DNA of 64,000 nt, from assembly GCF_006715395.1 (NCBI RefSeq), contig NZ_VFNC01000002.1, positions 186,001 to 250,000 on the forward strand, written 5' to 3'. Source of the stretch: Streptomyces sp. SLBN-31. Its GTDB lineage: Bacteria; Actinomycetota; Actinomycetes; Streptomycetales; Streptomycetaceae. Of this stretch, positions 43,370-52,498 are shown piece after piece. The stretch's first letter is position 1. Each line of letters opens with the position of its first letter. A program made the position numbers and the translations under genes. Below the pieces are notes generated by a model. It was not told the origin of the DNA and did not search any database. It saw only the letters and a program-made list of their open reading frames with translations.

Positions 43370-44526
43370 CGAAGGTTCTCCCGCAGGTCCCACAGGCGCC
43401 GCCAGGTCGCCGAGCCGTCCTCGGCGCGGCGGCGCACCGGGCCGTCCCAGTAGCCGAGCAGTCGCGCGTGGTCGGCCGGGTCGTCCTTGCGGACCACGCC
43501 CAGCAGATGGCCGGGCACCAGGTCGAGCGAGTCGCCGCCCGGGAGATAGGCGGCGGCCACCCCGAGCGAGACGGCGACCTGCACGGCCTCCGCGGTGGAC
43601 ATCACCGTGCCCGGCCGCTCCACGTCCCAGCCCTCGGCGGAGCGTCCGGCACGCAGGTCGCGGAAGACCGTCACCAGGACGTCGAGGACGGCGTCGTCGA
43701 CGCCGAAGGCCGCGCCGGCCCGCGCGACGGCGGCCGTGGCCTGCCGCTTGACGAGTTCGGTCTCGGCCTCGACGTCCGCGATCGGGTGCACGGTCTCGAA
43801 GTTGAAGCGGCGCTTGAGGGCTGCCGACATCTCCGACACTCCGCGGTCGCGGAGGTTGGCGGTGGCGATGACGGTGAAGCCGGGAGCGGCGGCGACCTGG
43901 GCGTCGTCGGTGCCGGACAGCTCCGGCACGCTCATCCGCCGGTCCGACAGGATCGACACCAGGGCGTCCTGGACCTCGGGCAGGCAGCGGGTGATCTCCT
44001 CGACCCGGGCGACCTTTCCGGCGCGCATCGCTGCGAGCACCGGCGAGTCCACCAGAGCCTGTGGGGTGGGGCCCTGGGCGAGGAGCAGGGCGTAGTTCCA
44101 GCCGTAGCGCAGGGCGTCCTCGGTGGTGCCGGCGGTGCCCTGCACGGTGAGCGCGCTGGTGCCGCAGACGGCCGCCGACAGCAGCTCCGACAGCATCGAC
44201 TTGGCGGTTCCCGGCTCGCCGACGAGCAGCAGCCCGCGTTCGCCGGCGAGGGTGACCACGCACCGCTCCACCAGGGCGCGTTCACCGACGAACTTGGGGG
44301 CGATGACGAGCTCGTCCGGCAGCCCCTCGGGCGCCTCGGACAGCTTGAGGGCTTCGCAGCCGCTGCCGCACACGAAGGTGATCACGGCGCGGGGTGTCAG
44401 CAGCCAGCCGGGCGGGCGGGGGCCGTCGTCGTGGGCGGCGAGGAAGGCGAGTTCGGTGGCGAAGCGCTCTTCGGCGGGCAGGGTCTGCCGGGCCGGAAGG
44501 GCCGTCACCGTGTCGGTCAGGGGCAT
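43366..44526 (-). CDS. MoxR-family AAA+ ATPase (YehL-like), 386 aa
   Basis: Walker A GEPGTAKS at residues 103-110, a Walker B-like KVARVEEITR at ~171-180 with the Glu for hydrolysis, sensor-1 IATANLRDRG at ~220-229 and arginine fingers at ~238-240. These give a MoxR/RavA-type AAA+ motor that remodels proteins with the help of a VWA partner, which here is the next gene. ATG 44526 is used; the frame extends upstream only as a shadow. A strong hairpin separates it from the large DUF4132-type gene before it. Confidence 0.92.
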   Translation of the reverse strand: MPLTDTVTALPARQTLPAEERFATELAFLAAHDDGPRPPGWLLTPRAVITFVCGSGCEALKLSEAPEGLPDELVIAPKFVGERALVERCVVTLAGERGLLLVGEPGTAKSMLSELLSAAVCGTSALTVQGTAGTTEDALRYGWNYALLLAQGPTPQALVDSPVLAAMRAGKVARVEEITRCLPEVQDALVSILSDRRMSVPELSGTDDAQVAAAPGFTVIATANLRDRGVSEMSAALKRRFNFETVHPIADVEAETELVKRQATAAVARAGAAFGVDDAVLDVLVTVFRDLRAGRSAEGWDVERPGTVMSTAEAVQVAVSLGVAAAYLPGGDSLDLVPGHLLGVVRKDDPADHARLLGYWDGPVRRRAEDGSATWRRLWDLRENLR

Positions 44527-44573
44527 GGATGTCCTTGCTCGGTAGTTCGGTCGGTGTCGATGCGTAGGGGTGT

Positions 44574-44603
44574 CAGGGGTGCCACCGGTGGGCGGCACCC
44601 CTG
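44574..44603 (-). terminator. Perfect 10-bp stem-loop between DUF4132-type gene and MoxR gene
   Basis: CAGGGGTGCC (44574-44583) and its exact complement (44594-44603) flank a 10-base loop, twelve bases after the large gene's stop and 48 bases before the MoxR start. It could be a partial terminator setting a ratio between the giant protein and the ATPase, or a processing site. Confidence 0.65.
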
Positions 44604-44615
44604 GCCGGTGGTACG

Positions 44616-47600
44616 TCAGCGGCGGCGGCCGCGTCGCACCTTGAGTTCCTCGAAGCGGGGAGCGTCGCCGTCCTGCACGCGCTGCCAAGCCCTGCGGTAG
44701 AGGTCCGCCACCGGCTCGAACGGCACGATCACGCCGAACGGGACGTGTTCGTCGCTCACTTCGCCGAACAGCGGCAGCTTCCAGCCTTCCAGCGGCACCC
44801 GCGGGGCCGACTGCTCCACCCAGCCGCCGGGCAGGAACAGCGACCGGCCGGCCCGGGTCCGGCTGGCCTCGACCACGAGGTCGGTGGCGGCCAGTTCGGC
44901 GCGCGCCGCCTTCAGCCGTGCCGGCTTCCAGCCCGTCCACCGGGCCGTCATCCGGTCGGTCGGGTCGGGCATGGCCAGCAGCATCAGATACAGCGTGGCG
45001 GCATCCTCACCCAGCCCGTACTCCTTGGCCACCTCGGTGACCAGCTCGGGAACCGAACGGCCGGGATCCTGCGGCCACCAGGTGCCGTCCTTGCCCCGCT
45101 CCCCCGCGATCGGCTCACCGGGGTCGGCGAGCAGCGCCGCGAACCCCTGGTCGCGGACCAGGCGCAGCGCCACCTCGGCGGCGTAGGGCCGCTGGTTGTC
45201 GACGCGCACCGCGGGCAGGTAGGGGTCCTGGCCCGCCTCGTCGAGGAGGTCGACGCGGAGGGCCGGGGCGGGCTGGTCGTCGTGGGTGGCCAGGACAACA
45301 GCTCCGTACCGCTCGAAGCCCGGGCCGGTCTCGGTGGGGGCGCCGGCGGTCTTACGGAAGTCGGGGAGGCTGATGTAGCGCCCCAGATCGAGCATCAGTC
45401 CGGGATGGGCGAGCCGTTCGCGTACGGCGGTCAGCGCCGGGGGCAGCGCGGCGCGGACCGGGTCGCCGGCGGGCAGCCGGTGGGCGAGCCAGGCGGTCAG
45501 GCCGACCGCGCCGACCAGCGTCTCCGCGGTGAACCCGTCCGTGTCGTCGCCGACGGGCCGCACCCGGTCGCCGTTGACCGCCCAGGTGAGGTCCCGGCTG
45601 AGCCGGGGTGAGGAGGCAGGGTCCACCAGGGCGGGCAGCGCCTGCCGGATGGGCCAGGAGGCGTGTCGGAAGGCGCGGATCGCGTCACCGAGCAGTTCCT
45701 CCGGGACGGCGACCCGCTTGCCCACCTTGGCGTTCCACACCGCGGCGGCCGCCGCCACGTCCGGGCCCTCCGTCCACAGCCGGGCCGGCTCGGCGGGCAG
45801 CAGGGCGCCCACGACCCCGGCCCGCACCGCGCCGTCGACGCCGTGCAGTTCGTCCTTGGCGACGGCAGCCGGGGCCACCTTCACCCCGATGAGATTGCGT
45901 GCCTCGGTGCTGAGGAAGCTGCGCTCATAGACGTCGATACCCGGCAGACCGGCCACGGCGAGCCGGGCCATCGTCTCGGTCACGCCGGTGAGGCGGGCGA
46001 ACTCCTCGGCGGCCTCCGGGAACCAGGGGGCAGGGCCGCGTTCGGCCAGTTCGGCGAGGAAGGTCCGGATCCGCCCCGGGACCGGGTTCTCGCCCAGCGG
46101 CCGTGACTCGAGGGACTTGTAGGGCGCCGGCGTCTCGAACCGTCCGGCCGGGTCGTGGAAGTAGCCCGCCAAGCAAGCGCCGTCGTCGTCGAGGGAGCGG
46201 CGGCCCGTGACGGCGATGAAGGCGCCGTCGACCAGCGGGAGCACACCGGTCCACGCACCGTCGCGCCATCCGCCCGCGGCGGTGCGCAGCGGCGCCGCCT
46301 CCAGGTGCAGATGCACCTTGCGCCAGGCGGTGGAGTCGTCCGGTGTCAGACCGAGGCGGTCGAACTCGGCGAGGAGAGTGCGCAGGACTTCGCGGTGCTC
46401 CTCGGCGGTGGTGCAGGATGCCGCCCGGTAGGCCAGTGCCGTCGCCCTCTCCAGCAGCGTCTCCAGGTCGGGCTGTCCGGAGGGCAGCGGGTGGCCGTCG
46501 AGGTGGAGGCGGACGTCCGTGAGGTCGGGCAGGGCGGTGTCGGCGAGTCCGGTGGCCCGGGCCAGGACGCGCAGGGCACGGAAGACGGTGTCGGCCTCGT
46601 CGTCGCGGTTCCACCAGTAACTGCGCGACGAGCCGAGCCCGTTCATCGCCGCCAGGAGCTTGGCGTCCGCCGGTCCCGCCGGGCCCTCGTCCTCCCGGCC
46701 GCCTTCCAGGGCGCGGGTCAGCCGGGTGGCCGCCGCGTCCAGTACGGCCTGCTGGGCCGCGGCGTAGCGGGCGACTCCGGCGATGCCCTTCACCAGCGCG
46801 TCGTGGCTGACCGGGAGAAGGGTGCGGATGGCGTTGGTCAGCGCTTCCCCGTCCTCGCCGTCGCTGCCGGCCGCGGCGGCCAGCAGGGCCGCGGCCGTGT
46901 CCCGGTCGATGGTCCGCAGTGCCTTGGACCCTTGCGGGTCACGGGCCGTCAGGAACTCCCAGAACTGCACGGGAGGCAGCAGCAGGGTGCCCTCGCCGAA
47001 GTCTCCGGGGGTGCGGTCGGTCTTGGCCCAAGCGGTGTTGACGCCGTCGGCGTCGACCAGTTCGAGCTGCCAGTTGTTGCGTACGACGGCCGTGGCCCGC
47101 TCCGCCCCGGGGAAGACGACCAGCGCGTTCGGCACACCGACTGTGGCGGGCAGCGTGACGGTGTGTCCGGCGAGGTCCTCGGCGCGCCGCGAACCGTCGG
47201 GCAGCTGCACCACGCGCAGACCCACCAGGCCGTCCACGGGGGCGCAGACCGGGGTGGCGTCGGTGGTGGGAGCGGGGCGCAGCCTGCCGCCCACGTAGCT
47301 GCTGCCGGTGGGCACCTCGCGCAGGGCGTCGGCGAGGAAGGCGGGCTTGCTCATCCGCCCGCGCTCGTTCGTGGCCGGGTCGTACTCGTACCAGCCGTGC
47401 GCCTCACGGTCCTCGGAGTCCGCGTGCCACACCCAGTAGGACGACCCGTCGAAGAGCACCGGCCGTTCGTCGGGCAGGGTGGTGTCGCCGGCGTGCACGA
47501 CACCGCGACCGGTGGTCCGGCCGCCGTCGGGCAGGGGCAGGGTGATCGGGAAATCGCCGCGGTACCAGTCCATCTCGGTGCCTCGGGTCGCGTGCGCGCC

Positions 47601-49529
47601 CTTGAGGGACTCGATGCGGTCGGCACGCGAGTGCCAGTAACCGCGCAGGCCGTCTCTGCGGGAGTTCCAGTACACGAGGAGTTCGCCGTCGACGTGGTGG
47701 AAGCCCGGGTCGCCCGAGACGTCGTTGGCCGGCAGACGCAGGTCGTGGGTGAGCAGAGTGCCCTCCGCGCCGATCACCCGGGCCTGGGCCTTGCCCGCCA
47801 CGACGAGGTGGGGCCACGCGTCGGCGACCACGATGTCCTGCACGCGGTCCTTGGCGACGAGATCGGTCGTCGCCTCTTCCCAGGCCGGCCACCCCAGTTC
47901 GTCGAAGATTCCGGCACGCAGGGTGCGGGCCAGCACCGGTGCGAGGTCGGTGCGGACGGCGGCGCGGACGTCGTCCTCGGCCAGCGCCAGCGCCTCGGCG
48001 GGCAGCCACCCGAGCCGGTTCAGCGCGTTCGGCAGTCCGGGCAGGCCTACGGCGGTGAAGTCGCGCACCACGGAGCTCACCCACTCCGCCAGCCAGGGGC
48101 GGCCGCCGGGTGAGGCCGCCAGCAGACGGATGGCGCGCAGCGCCTGGTCGCCGCTGTGGAATCGGTCGGCGCCCTGCAGGAAGGCGTCGCGGAACCGCGT
48201 GTCGGCGCCGAGGAGGGTCAGCTCCCGCTGCCCTTCGCCGATGGCCCACGCGGTCAGCGGCAGCTCCTGGCTCTTGCCGGGAGCGGCCACCGGCACGTCC
48301 AGGGACAGCAGGAGATCGATCAGGTCGATGTCATGCGTGACCCTCAACCCACGCCCGGACGCGGCAAGTTCGGTGCGCAGCCGGGCCGCGGCACGCTCCA
48401 CCAGCGGGTACAGCTCCGGCATCCGGGTGGAACTGCGCCAGGACCGGGCCCGCTCCCTGAACGTCAGGAAGCGCTCCAGCCAGCCCGCCGTGCCGTCACT
48501 CGGCCGCTGTTCCGCGGGCAGCGAGTCGTCCCACAGGCCGGCCGTCGCGCCGGACGACTCCAGGACCTCGAGCCACATCACGGGCATGTCCTCGTCGGCG
48601 CCGGCCGGAAGCATGTCGAGCAGAGTGCCGCGCACCCGCGGTTCCCGCTCGGCCAGCGCCACCAGCGCGGCCCGGTGCCCCTTCCACCAGCCGGCCGCGG
48701 CGCGCTGCGTGGCCGGCAGGCCGAGCAGTTCGGCCAGGTAGTCCTGCTCGGCCCGGTCGGCGTCCTGGCCCGCGCCACGGGCGAGCTTGCGCAGGTCGTT
48801 GGCCATCTGCGCGGACGGCGGCAGTCCGCCCGCGGTGCGGCGCAGGCACAGGCGGGTGAAGCGCTGCAGCGCCTCCTCTGCGGACACCCGGGCGACCAGT
48901 TCCCTGCCGTAGGCCGAGAGCACCTTCACCGGCAGCGCGCCGGCCAGCGCGAACTCCAGGAACACCGCGTCCAGGCGCTCCTCCTCCACCGTCAGCCCGT
49001 GCTCCGCCTCAGCCTTGCGGGCCCGGGTGAACAACTGGGCGGCGTAGGTGGCGTTCTCCTCGGCGAGGAACACCCGCCCGGCCTGCTCGTAGAAGGTCGG
49101 CAGGAAGTGCGGAACCGACGCGGCCAGCCGCTGACCGAGGTCCAGGTAGGCGTCCAGCGCGGCCTTGGGCCGGGACTTCGCCTGCCGGGCCGCCCGCTCC
49201 AGATCCGGTACGACGCCCAACGCGTGGTGCCCGTCCTCGGGGTGGTGCACGAGCACCCACTCGGGAAAGCCCAGCGACTGGCGCAGTCCGAGACCCACGA
49301 CGGCCGGTTCCGCGGCCTGCTCCAGGCCGAGGAACCCGGCGGCCAGGTCCTCGGCGGCGCCCAGCTCACCGGCGACCAGCCGGACCACCACACGGTCCTC
49401 CAGGCCCGGGTGACGGTAGGCGCGTGCCGTCAGCGGCACCGCCCGCTCGCCGGCCTCCTCGACATCCGGCGGCAGCACCGCGCCCGCCGTCAGCAGCTCC
49501 TCGTACGACACCCGCGTCCCCCCGCTCAT
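44616..49529 (-). CDS. Giant DUF4132/MolR-like protein, 1637 aa
   Basis: The frame is open and well composed throughout. The N-terminal part is helical (YEQAGRVFLAEENATYAAQL, RARKAEAEHG, EALQRFTRLCLRRTAGG), and the middle has beta-rich WD/propeller-like stretches (GYWHSRADRIESLKG, WYRGDFPITLPLPDGGRTTG, LFDGSSYWVWHADSED). The C-terminus has a winged-helix-like basic region and ends RRGRRR. I can name no catalytic motif. Its place in the operon equals that of E. coli YehI/MolR-type DUF4132 proteins. ATG 49529 overlaps the previous stop (ATGA). Probably the target-recognition or scaffold subunit. Confidence 0.75.
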   Translation of the reverse strand: MSGGTRVSYEELLTAGAVLPPDVEEAGERAVPLTARAYRHPGLEDRVVVRLVAGELGAAEDLAAGFLGLEQAAEPAVVGLGLRQSLGFPEWVLVHHPEDGHHALGVVPDLERAARQAKSRPKAALDAYLDLGQRLAASVPHFLPTFYEQAGRVFLAEENATYAAQLFTRARKAEAEHGLTVEEERLDAVFLEFALAGALPVKVLSAYGRELVARVSAEEALQRFTRLCLRRTAGGLPPSAQMANDLRKLARGAGQDADRAEQDYLAELLGLPATQRAAAGWWKGHRAALVALAEREPRVRGTLLDMLPAGADEDMPVMWLEVLESSGATAGLWDDSLPAEQRPSDGTAGWLERFLTFRERARSWRSSTRMPELYPLVERAAARLRTELAASGRGLRVTHDIDLIDLLLSLDVPVAAPGKSQELPLTAWAIGEGQRELTLLGADTRFRDAFLQGADRFHSGDQALRAIRLLAASPGGRPWLAEWVSSVVRDFTAVGLPGLPNALNRLGWLPAEALALAEDDVRAAVRTDLAPVLARTLRAGIFDELGWPAWEEATTDLVAKDRVQDIVVADAWPHLVVAGKAQARVIGAEGTLLTHDLRLPANDVSGDPGFHHVDGELLVYWNSRRDGLRGYWHSRADRIESLKGAHATRGTEMDWYRGDFPITLPLPDGGRTTGRGVVHAGDTTLPDERPVLFDGSSYWVWHADSEDREAHGWYEYDPATNERGRMSKPAFLADALREVPTGSSYVGGRLRPAPTTDATPVCAPVDGLVGLRVVQLPDGSRRAEDLAGHTVTLPATVGVPNALVVFPGAERATAVVRNNWQLELVDADGVNTAWAKTDRTPGDFGEGTLLLPPVQFWEFLTARDPQGSKALRTIDRDTAAALLAAAAGSDGEDGEALTNAIRTLLPVSHDALVKGIAGVARYAAAQQAVLDAAATRLTRALEGGREDEGPAGPADAKLLAAMNGLGSSRSYWWNRDDEADTVFRALRVLARATGLADTALPDLTDVRLHLDGHPLPSGQPDLETLLERATALAYRAASCTTAEEHREVLRTLLAEFDRLGLTPDDSTAWRKVHLHLEAAPLRTAAGGWRDGAWTGVLPLVDGAFIAVTGRRSLDDDGACLAGYFHDPAGRFETPAPYKSLESRPLGENPVPGRIRTFLAELAERGPAPWFPEAAEEFARLTGVTETMARLAVAGLPGIDVYERSFLSTEARNLIGVKVAPAAVAKDELHGVDGAVRAGVVGALLPAEPARLWTEGPDVAAAAAVWNAKVGKRVAVPEELLGDAIRAFRHASWPIRQALPALVDPASSPRLSRDLTWAVNGDRVRPVGDDTDGFTAETLVGAVGLTAWLAHRLPAGDPVRAALPPALTAVRERLAHPGLMLDLGRYISLPDFRKTAGAPTETGPGFERYGAVVLATHDDQPAPALRVDLLDEAGQDPYLPAVRVDNQRPYAAEVALRLVRDQGFAALLADPGEPIAGERGKDGTWWPQDPGRSVPELVTEVAKEYGLGEDAATLYLMLLAMPDPTDRMTARWTGWKPARLKAARAELAATDLVVEASRTRAGRSLFLPGGWVEQSAPRVPLEGWKLPLFGEVSDEHVPFGVIVPFEPVADLYRRAWQRVQDGDAPRFEELKVRRGRRR

Positions 49530-50392
49530 GCGTTCTTGCCTTCCTCGATCGTGCGCCCGGCGTAGAGCGCCGCGGCCATCCGCATCCCCTCCGACCAGGC
49601 CACCGGGCCCACGTCGCGCAACGGCAGGGCGCGGCCGTCCTGGTCGTGCCAGGTGAGGCTGCCGGTCTCCACCGTGTCCTCCCAGTACGGCTCGCCGATC
49701 CACACACCGGCCTCCACGGTGCGGCCGCCGTCGCGGACCCGGGCCGTGGAGTAGCCCCCCGAGACGCGGTAGCCGAGTGAACTCGCCCGTGCGGCCAGGG
49801 CGAAGCGGGACCGGAAGGAACCTCCGGTGAACTCCCGTATCTCGGTGGCCTTGGGGTCGAGGTCCTCGGGCCGATGCCAGGTCGCGCGGTGGATCTGCTC
49901 CACGCGCTGGACGATGCCCAGCTCCGCCGCGAACTCGCGGATGTCGTCGAGGTCCGGGAGCAGCACGGGGTGCGGCAGCGTGACCGTACGCGGGGACAGC
50001 CGTACCGTCTCGCCGTCCAGGTTCACCACCCGCAACTCGCCGTCCTCCGTGGCCCCGCGCAGGAACCCGACCTCGTCGGGATCGTCGCCCACCACGGCGA
50101 GGTCGCGCAGCGCCGACTGCCAGGCCTCGTCCGGCCACACCCGGGCCAGCAGACCGGTGGGGACGGGCAGCGACGACACCATCCAGGAGTCGACCTGCGC
50201 GACGCATGCCGTGGCGTGCCGATCCAGCCATTCGGCGAACCGCCGCAGCCGGTCCACCTCAGGATGGTCGCGCAGCGCGCGCGGCAGCGATTTCAGCTGC
50301 CGCCCCGCAGCCCGGCCCGAGGTGGCACGCGCCGCCACCCGCCCGTCCACCAGGGCGACTTCGTACCCGTCACCCGCCGAGAGCCAACCCAC
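49526..50392 (-). CDS. DUF4132-like protein, 288 aa, first gene of the MoxR operon
   Basis: GTG 50392 (VGWLSAGDGYEVALVDG) has a GGAAGG ribosome site. The C-terminal half (SRFALAARASSLGYRVSGG, RDGGRTVEAGVWIGEPYWED, then LPLRDVGPVAWSEGMRMAA) resembles the end of DUF4132 proteins, where a W/G-rich beta region is followed by an F/WSE-x2-MR motif. The first ~120 residues are helical and basic. Its stop overlaps the start of the 1637-aa gene. It may be a split-off piece of a larger ancestral DUF4132 protein; the family link is from memory of short motifs. Confidence 0.65.
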   Translation of the reverse strand: MGWLSAGDGYEVALVDGRVAARATSGRAAGRQLKSLPRALRDHPEVDRLRRFAEWLDRHATACVAQVDSWMVSSLPVPTGLLARVWPDEAWQSALRDLAVVGDDPDEVGFLRGATEDGELRVVNLDGETVRLSPRTVTLPHPVLLPDLDDIREFAAELGIVQRVEQIHRATWHRPEDLDPKATEIREFTGGSFRSRFALAARASSLGYRVSGGYSTARVRDGGRTVEAGVWIGEPYWEDTVETGSLTWHDQDGRALPLRDVGPVAWSEGMRMAAALYAGRTIEEGKNA

Positions 50393-50918
50393 GAGTCCCC
50401 GCCTTCCACACAAGACAGCAAGAAGAAAGCACAGTTCAGCCGGAGACATCCCGGCGCCAGTGCGACGATGCGAGGAACGTTAGCGGCGATCACTGACAAT
50501 CGGTGGCGCGAGCGGGTTACAGGCCTTCTGCAGTCCGGGAGGACGGGGGCGATGTGCGGGCGGGGCGGCGGTCTGTGTGGGGGCGGACCGCAGTCTCGCG
50601 CGGTGCAGCGAGGCTGGCGGAGGTGTCTGTTCGGCCGTTGGGTTTCAGCCAGGTGGTGGACAGTTGTGGGGCGCGGGAGGCGTGTCTGCGGGGGCGGGAA
50701 GGAGACGGGCTGGCCGCGCGGTGGGCTCGGGTGCAGGGGACGACGTCGCGGGGTGAATGAGGGGCGCCGCCCTGGGACCGCCCGGGCGTGCGGTCTGGGT
50801 CTTGGCACACTCGGAGTGGTCGATTTGTGACGCAAGGATCGTCGACACGGCGCATCGAGAGTAGCTGTCATGGGCATGTATCCGGGCGTTTGATCCCTCC
50901 CCCACGAGGAGTGAACGC
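50393..50918. other. Intergenic region between divergent operons (526 bases)
   Basis: This holds the promoters of the MoxR-type operon (left) and the second P450 gene (right). A TAACGT hexamer near 50480 on the minus strand and a few A/T-rich patches are the only candidate elements; no convincing -35/-10 pair, operator or gene is seen. Confidence 0.4.
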
Positions 50919-52355
50919 GTGATGAGCGCCCCCACCGCGGCACCCATCCCCACCCCCACAGCCCCCGGCCGACTCCCGCTGATCGGACACGGACTGCGCC
51001 TCGTCCGCGACCCGCTGCCGTTCATCGCCTCACTGCGCGAGCACGGCAGTGTGGTGCGCATCCGCATCGGCCCGACACCCGCCTACGTGGTCACGGACCC
51101 CGCACTGGCCCGGCGTGTCCTGGTGACCGACGCCGCCCACTTTCCCAAGGGCGGCAAGTACTACGACGCACTGCGGGTCTTCCTCGGCGACGGAGTCGCG
51201 ACCGTCGCCGACGGCGACACGCATCTGCGCAACCGCCGCCTGATGCAGCCCATGTTCAGCAAGGCGCACATCGCCGAGCGCGGCAACGCGATGATCGAGC
51301 AGGTGCGGACGATGGTAAGTGGTTGGCCCGCGCACGAACCGCGCGACATGTTCGCCGGCATGAACGAGATCACCCTCGCCACGTTCCTCGTCGCCGTGTT
51401 CGGCGCGGACCTACCCGCACACCTGGAGGGCGAGTTCACCGCCCTCATGCCCGAAATCATGAGAGGAACGATTCGGCAGGTCATTCTTCCGCCCTGGATC
51501 TCGCGGCTGCCGCTGCCGGCCAACCGCGCGCACACCGACCGGGTCGCCCGCCTGCGCGCGCTGATCGACCAGGCTATTGACCATCACACCGCCCCGCGTG
51601 GATCCGCCTGGGCGGACGGCACATCGGGACCCGCGTCGGAAGATGGCGCGACCGGCACCGAGGCGTGCCCGCACACGTCCGAGGCCCGCCGTCAGCAGGG
51701 CGGGCTGTTCAAGACGCTGATCGGTGTCGAAGACCAACTCGGCCGCCGCCAACTCCAGGACGAGGCCATCACCCTGCTGGCCGGCGCGATCGAGACCACC
51801 GGCACCACTCTCGCCTGGGCGCTGTACGAGATCGCCAGGAATCCCGCCATCGAGCGGCGGCTACGCGAGGAACTGGCCTCAGTGTGCGAGGACCGGCCGC
51901 TGCGATACCACGACCTCGACCAACTCCCCTACGGCCGACGGGTTCTGCAGGAGGCAATCAGGAAATACGGGGTGTCCTGGATGGTGACGCGGACCACCGC
52001 CCGCGACATCGTCCTCGGCGGACATCTCATACCCGAGGGGGCCGACGTCGTGTGGAGTCCCTACCTGCACCAGCATGACCCCGCCTACTACCCCGACCCG
52101 GACACCTTCGACCCGGACCGCTGGGAGACGGACCGCGCCGCAGCCACCCGCGGGTCCTTCCTCGCTTTCGGCGACGGTCGACGCAAGTGCATCGGCGAGA
52201 ACTTCGCATGGGTCGAGCTCCAGATCATCCTCGCCACCATCCTCCAACTCTGGCCCCGGTTCGAGATGACCTCCCGCCCACCACGCGCCCAGGCCGTCAT
52301 CACCGTCAAACCTGACGCCCTGACCATGGAGTTCCACTCGGATTCGGTCGGCTGA
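50919..52355 (+). CDS. Cytochrome P450 (pentalenene oxygenase-like), 478 aa
   Basis: The start region GRLPLIGHGLRLVRDPLPFI and YVVTDPALARRVLVTDAAHF resemble CYP183-type terpene oxygenases such as PtlI. The I-helix reads LLAGAIETTGTTLAWALYE, ExxR is EAIRKYG, and the haem loop is FLAFGDGRRKCIGENFAW with the Cys at about residue 424. Residues ~220-260 form a polar insert (SAWADGTSGPASEDGA) not usual in the family. GTG 50919 and ATG 50922 both fit the GAGGAG ribosome site. No terpene cyclase, ferredoxin or reductase gene is adjacent, so its substrate is unknown. Confidence 0.85.
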   Translation: MMSAPTAAPIPTPTAPGRLPLIGHGLRLVRDPLPFIASLREHGSVVRIRIGPTPAYVVTDPALARRVLVTDAAHFPKGGKYYDALRVFLGDGVATVADGDTHLRNRRLMQPMFSKAHIAERGNAMIEQVRTMVSGWPAHEPRDMFAGMNEITLATFLVAVFGADLPAHLEGEFTALMPEIMRGTIRQVILPPWISRLPLPANRAHTDRVARLRALIDQAIDHHTAPRGSAWADGTSGPASEDGATGTEACPHTSEARRQQGGLFKTLIGVEDQLGRRQLQDEAITLLAGAIETTGTTLAWALYEIARNPAIERRLREELASVCEDRPLRYHDLDQLPYGRRVLQEAIRKYGVSWMVTRTTARDIVLGGHLIPEGADVVWSPYLHQHDPAYYPDPDTFDPDRWETDRAAATRGSFLAFGDGRRKCIGENFAWVELQIILATILQLWPRFEMTSRPPRAQAVITVKPDALTMEFHSDSVG

Positions 52356-52498
52356 GGGGCGGGGCGGACAGCCCGCACGGACGGGGCCCCTTTCCAACGC
52401 AGTACGACGTCCATGCAGCGGGCCATCGATCGAGGGCAGCCGCGGCACGGATCGCCCGATCATGGCGTTCTCTATGCTTCATGACCACCAGGGGATCC

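Noticed and set aside
39809..44263. Reading DUF5682-VWA from 44263 as one 1484-residue protein including an AAA-like front.
   Set aside because: The front part is the shadow frame of the MoxR gene; GTG 43369 overlaps the MoxR stop and begins the conserved domain.
44616..50231. Reading the DUF4132-type frame as one 1871-residue protein from 50231.
   Set aside because: The first ~230 codons are Arg/Gly/Pro-rich shadow of the 288-aa gene; ATG 49529 overlaps that gene's stop and starts well-composed protein.
50919..52355. Assigning the second P450 to a terpene biosynthetic cluster because of its PtlI-like motifs.
   Set aside because: No terpene synthase, prenyltransferase or other pathway gene lies nearby, so only family resemblance can be claimed.
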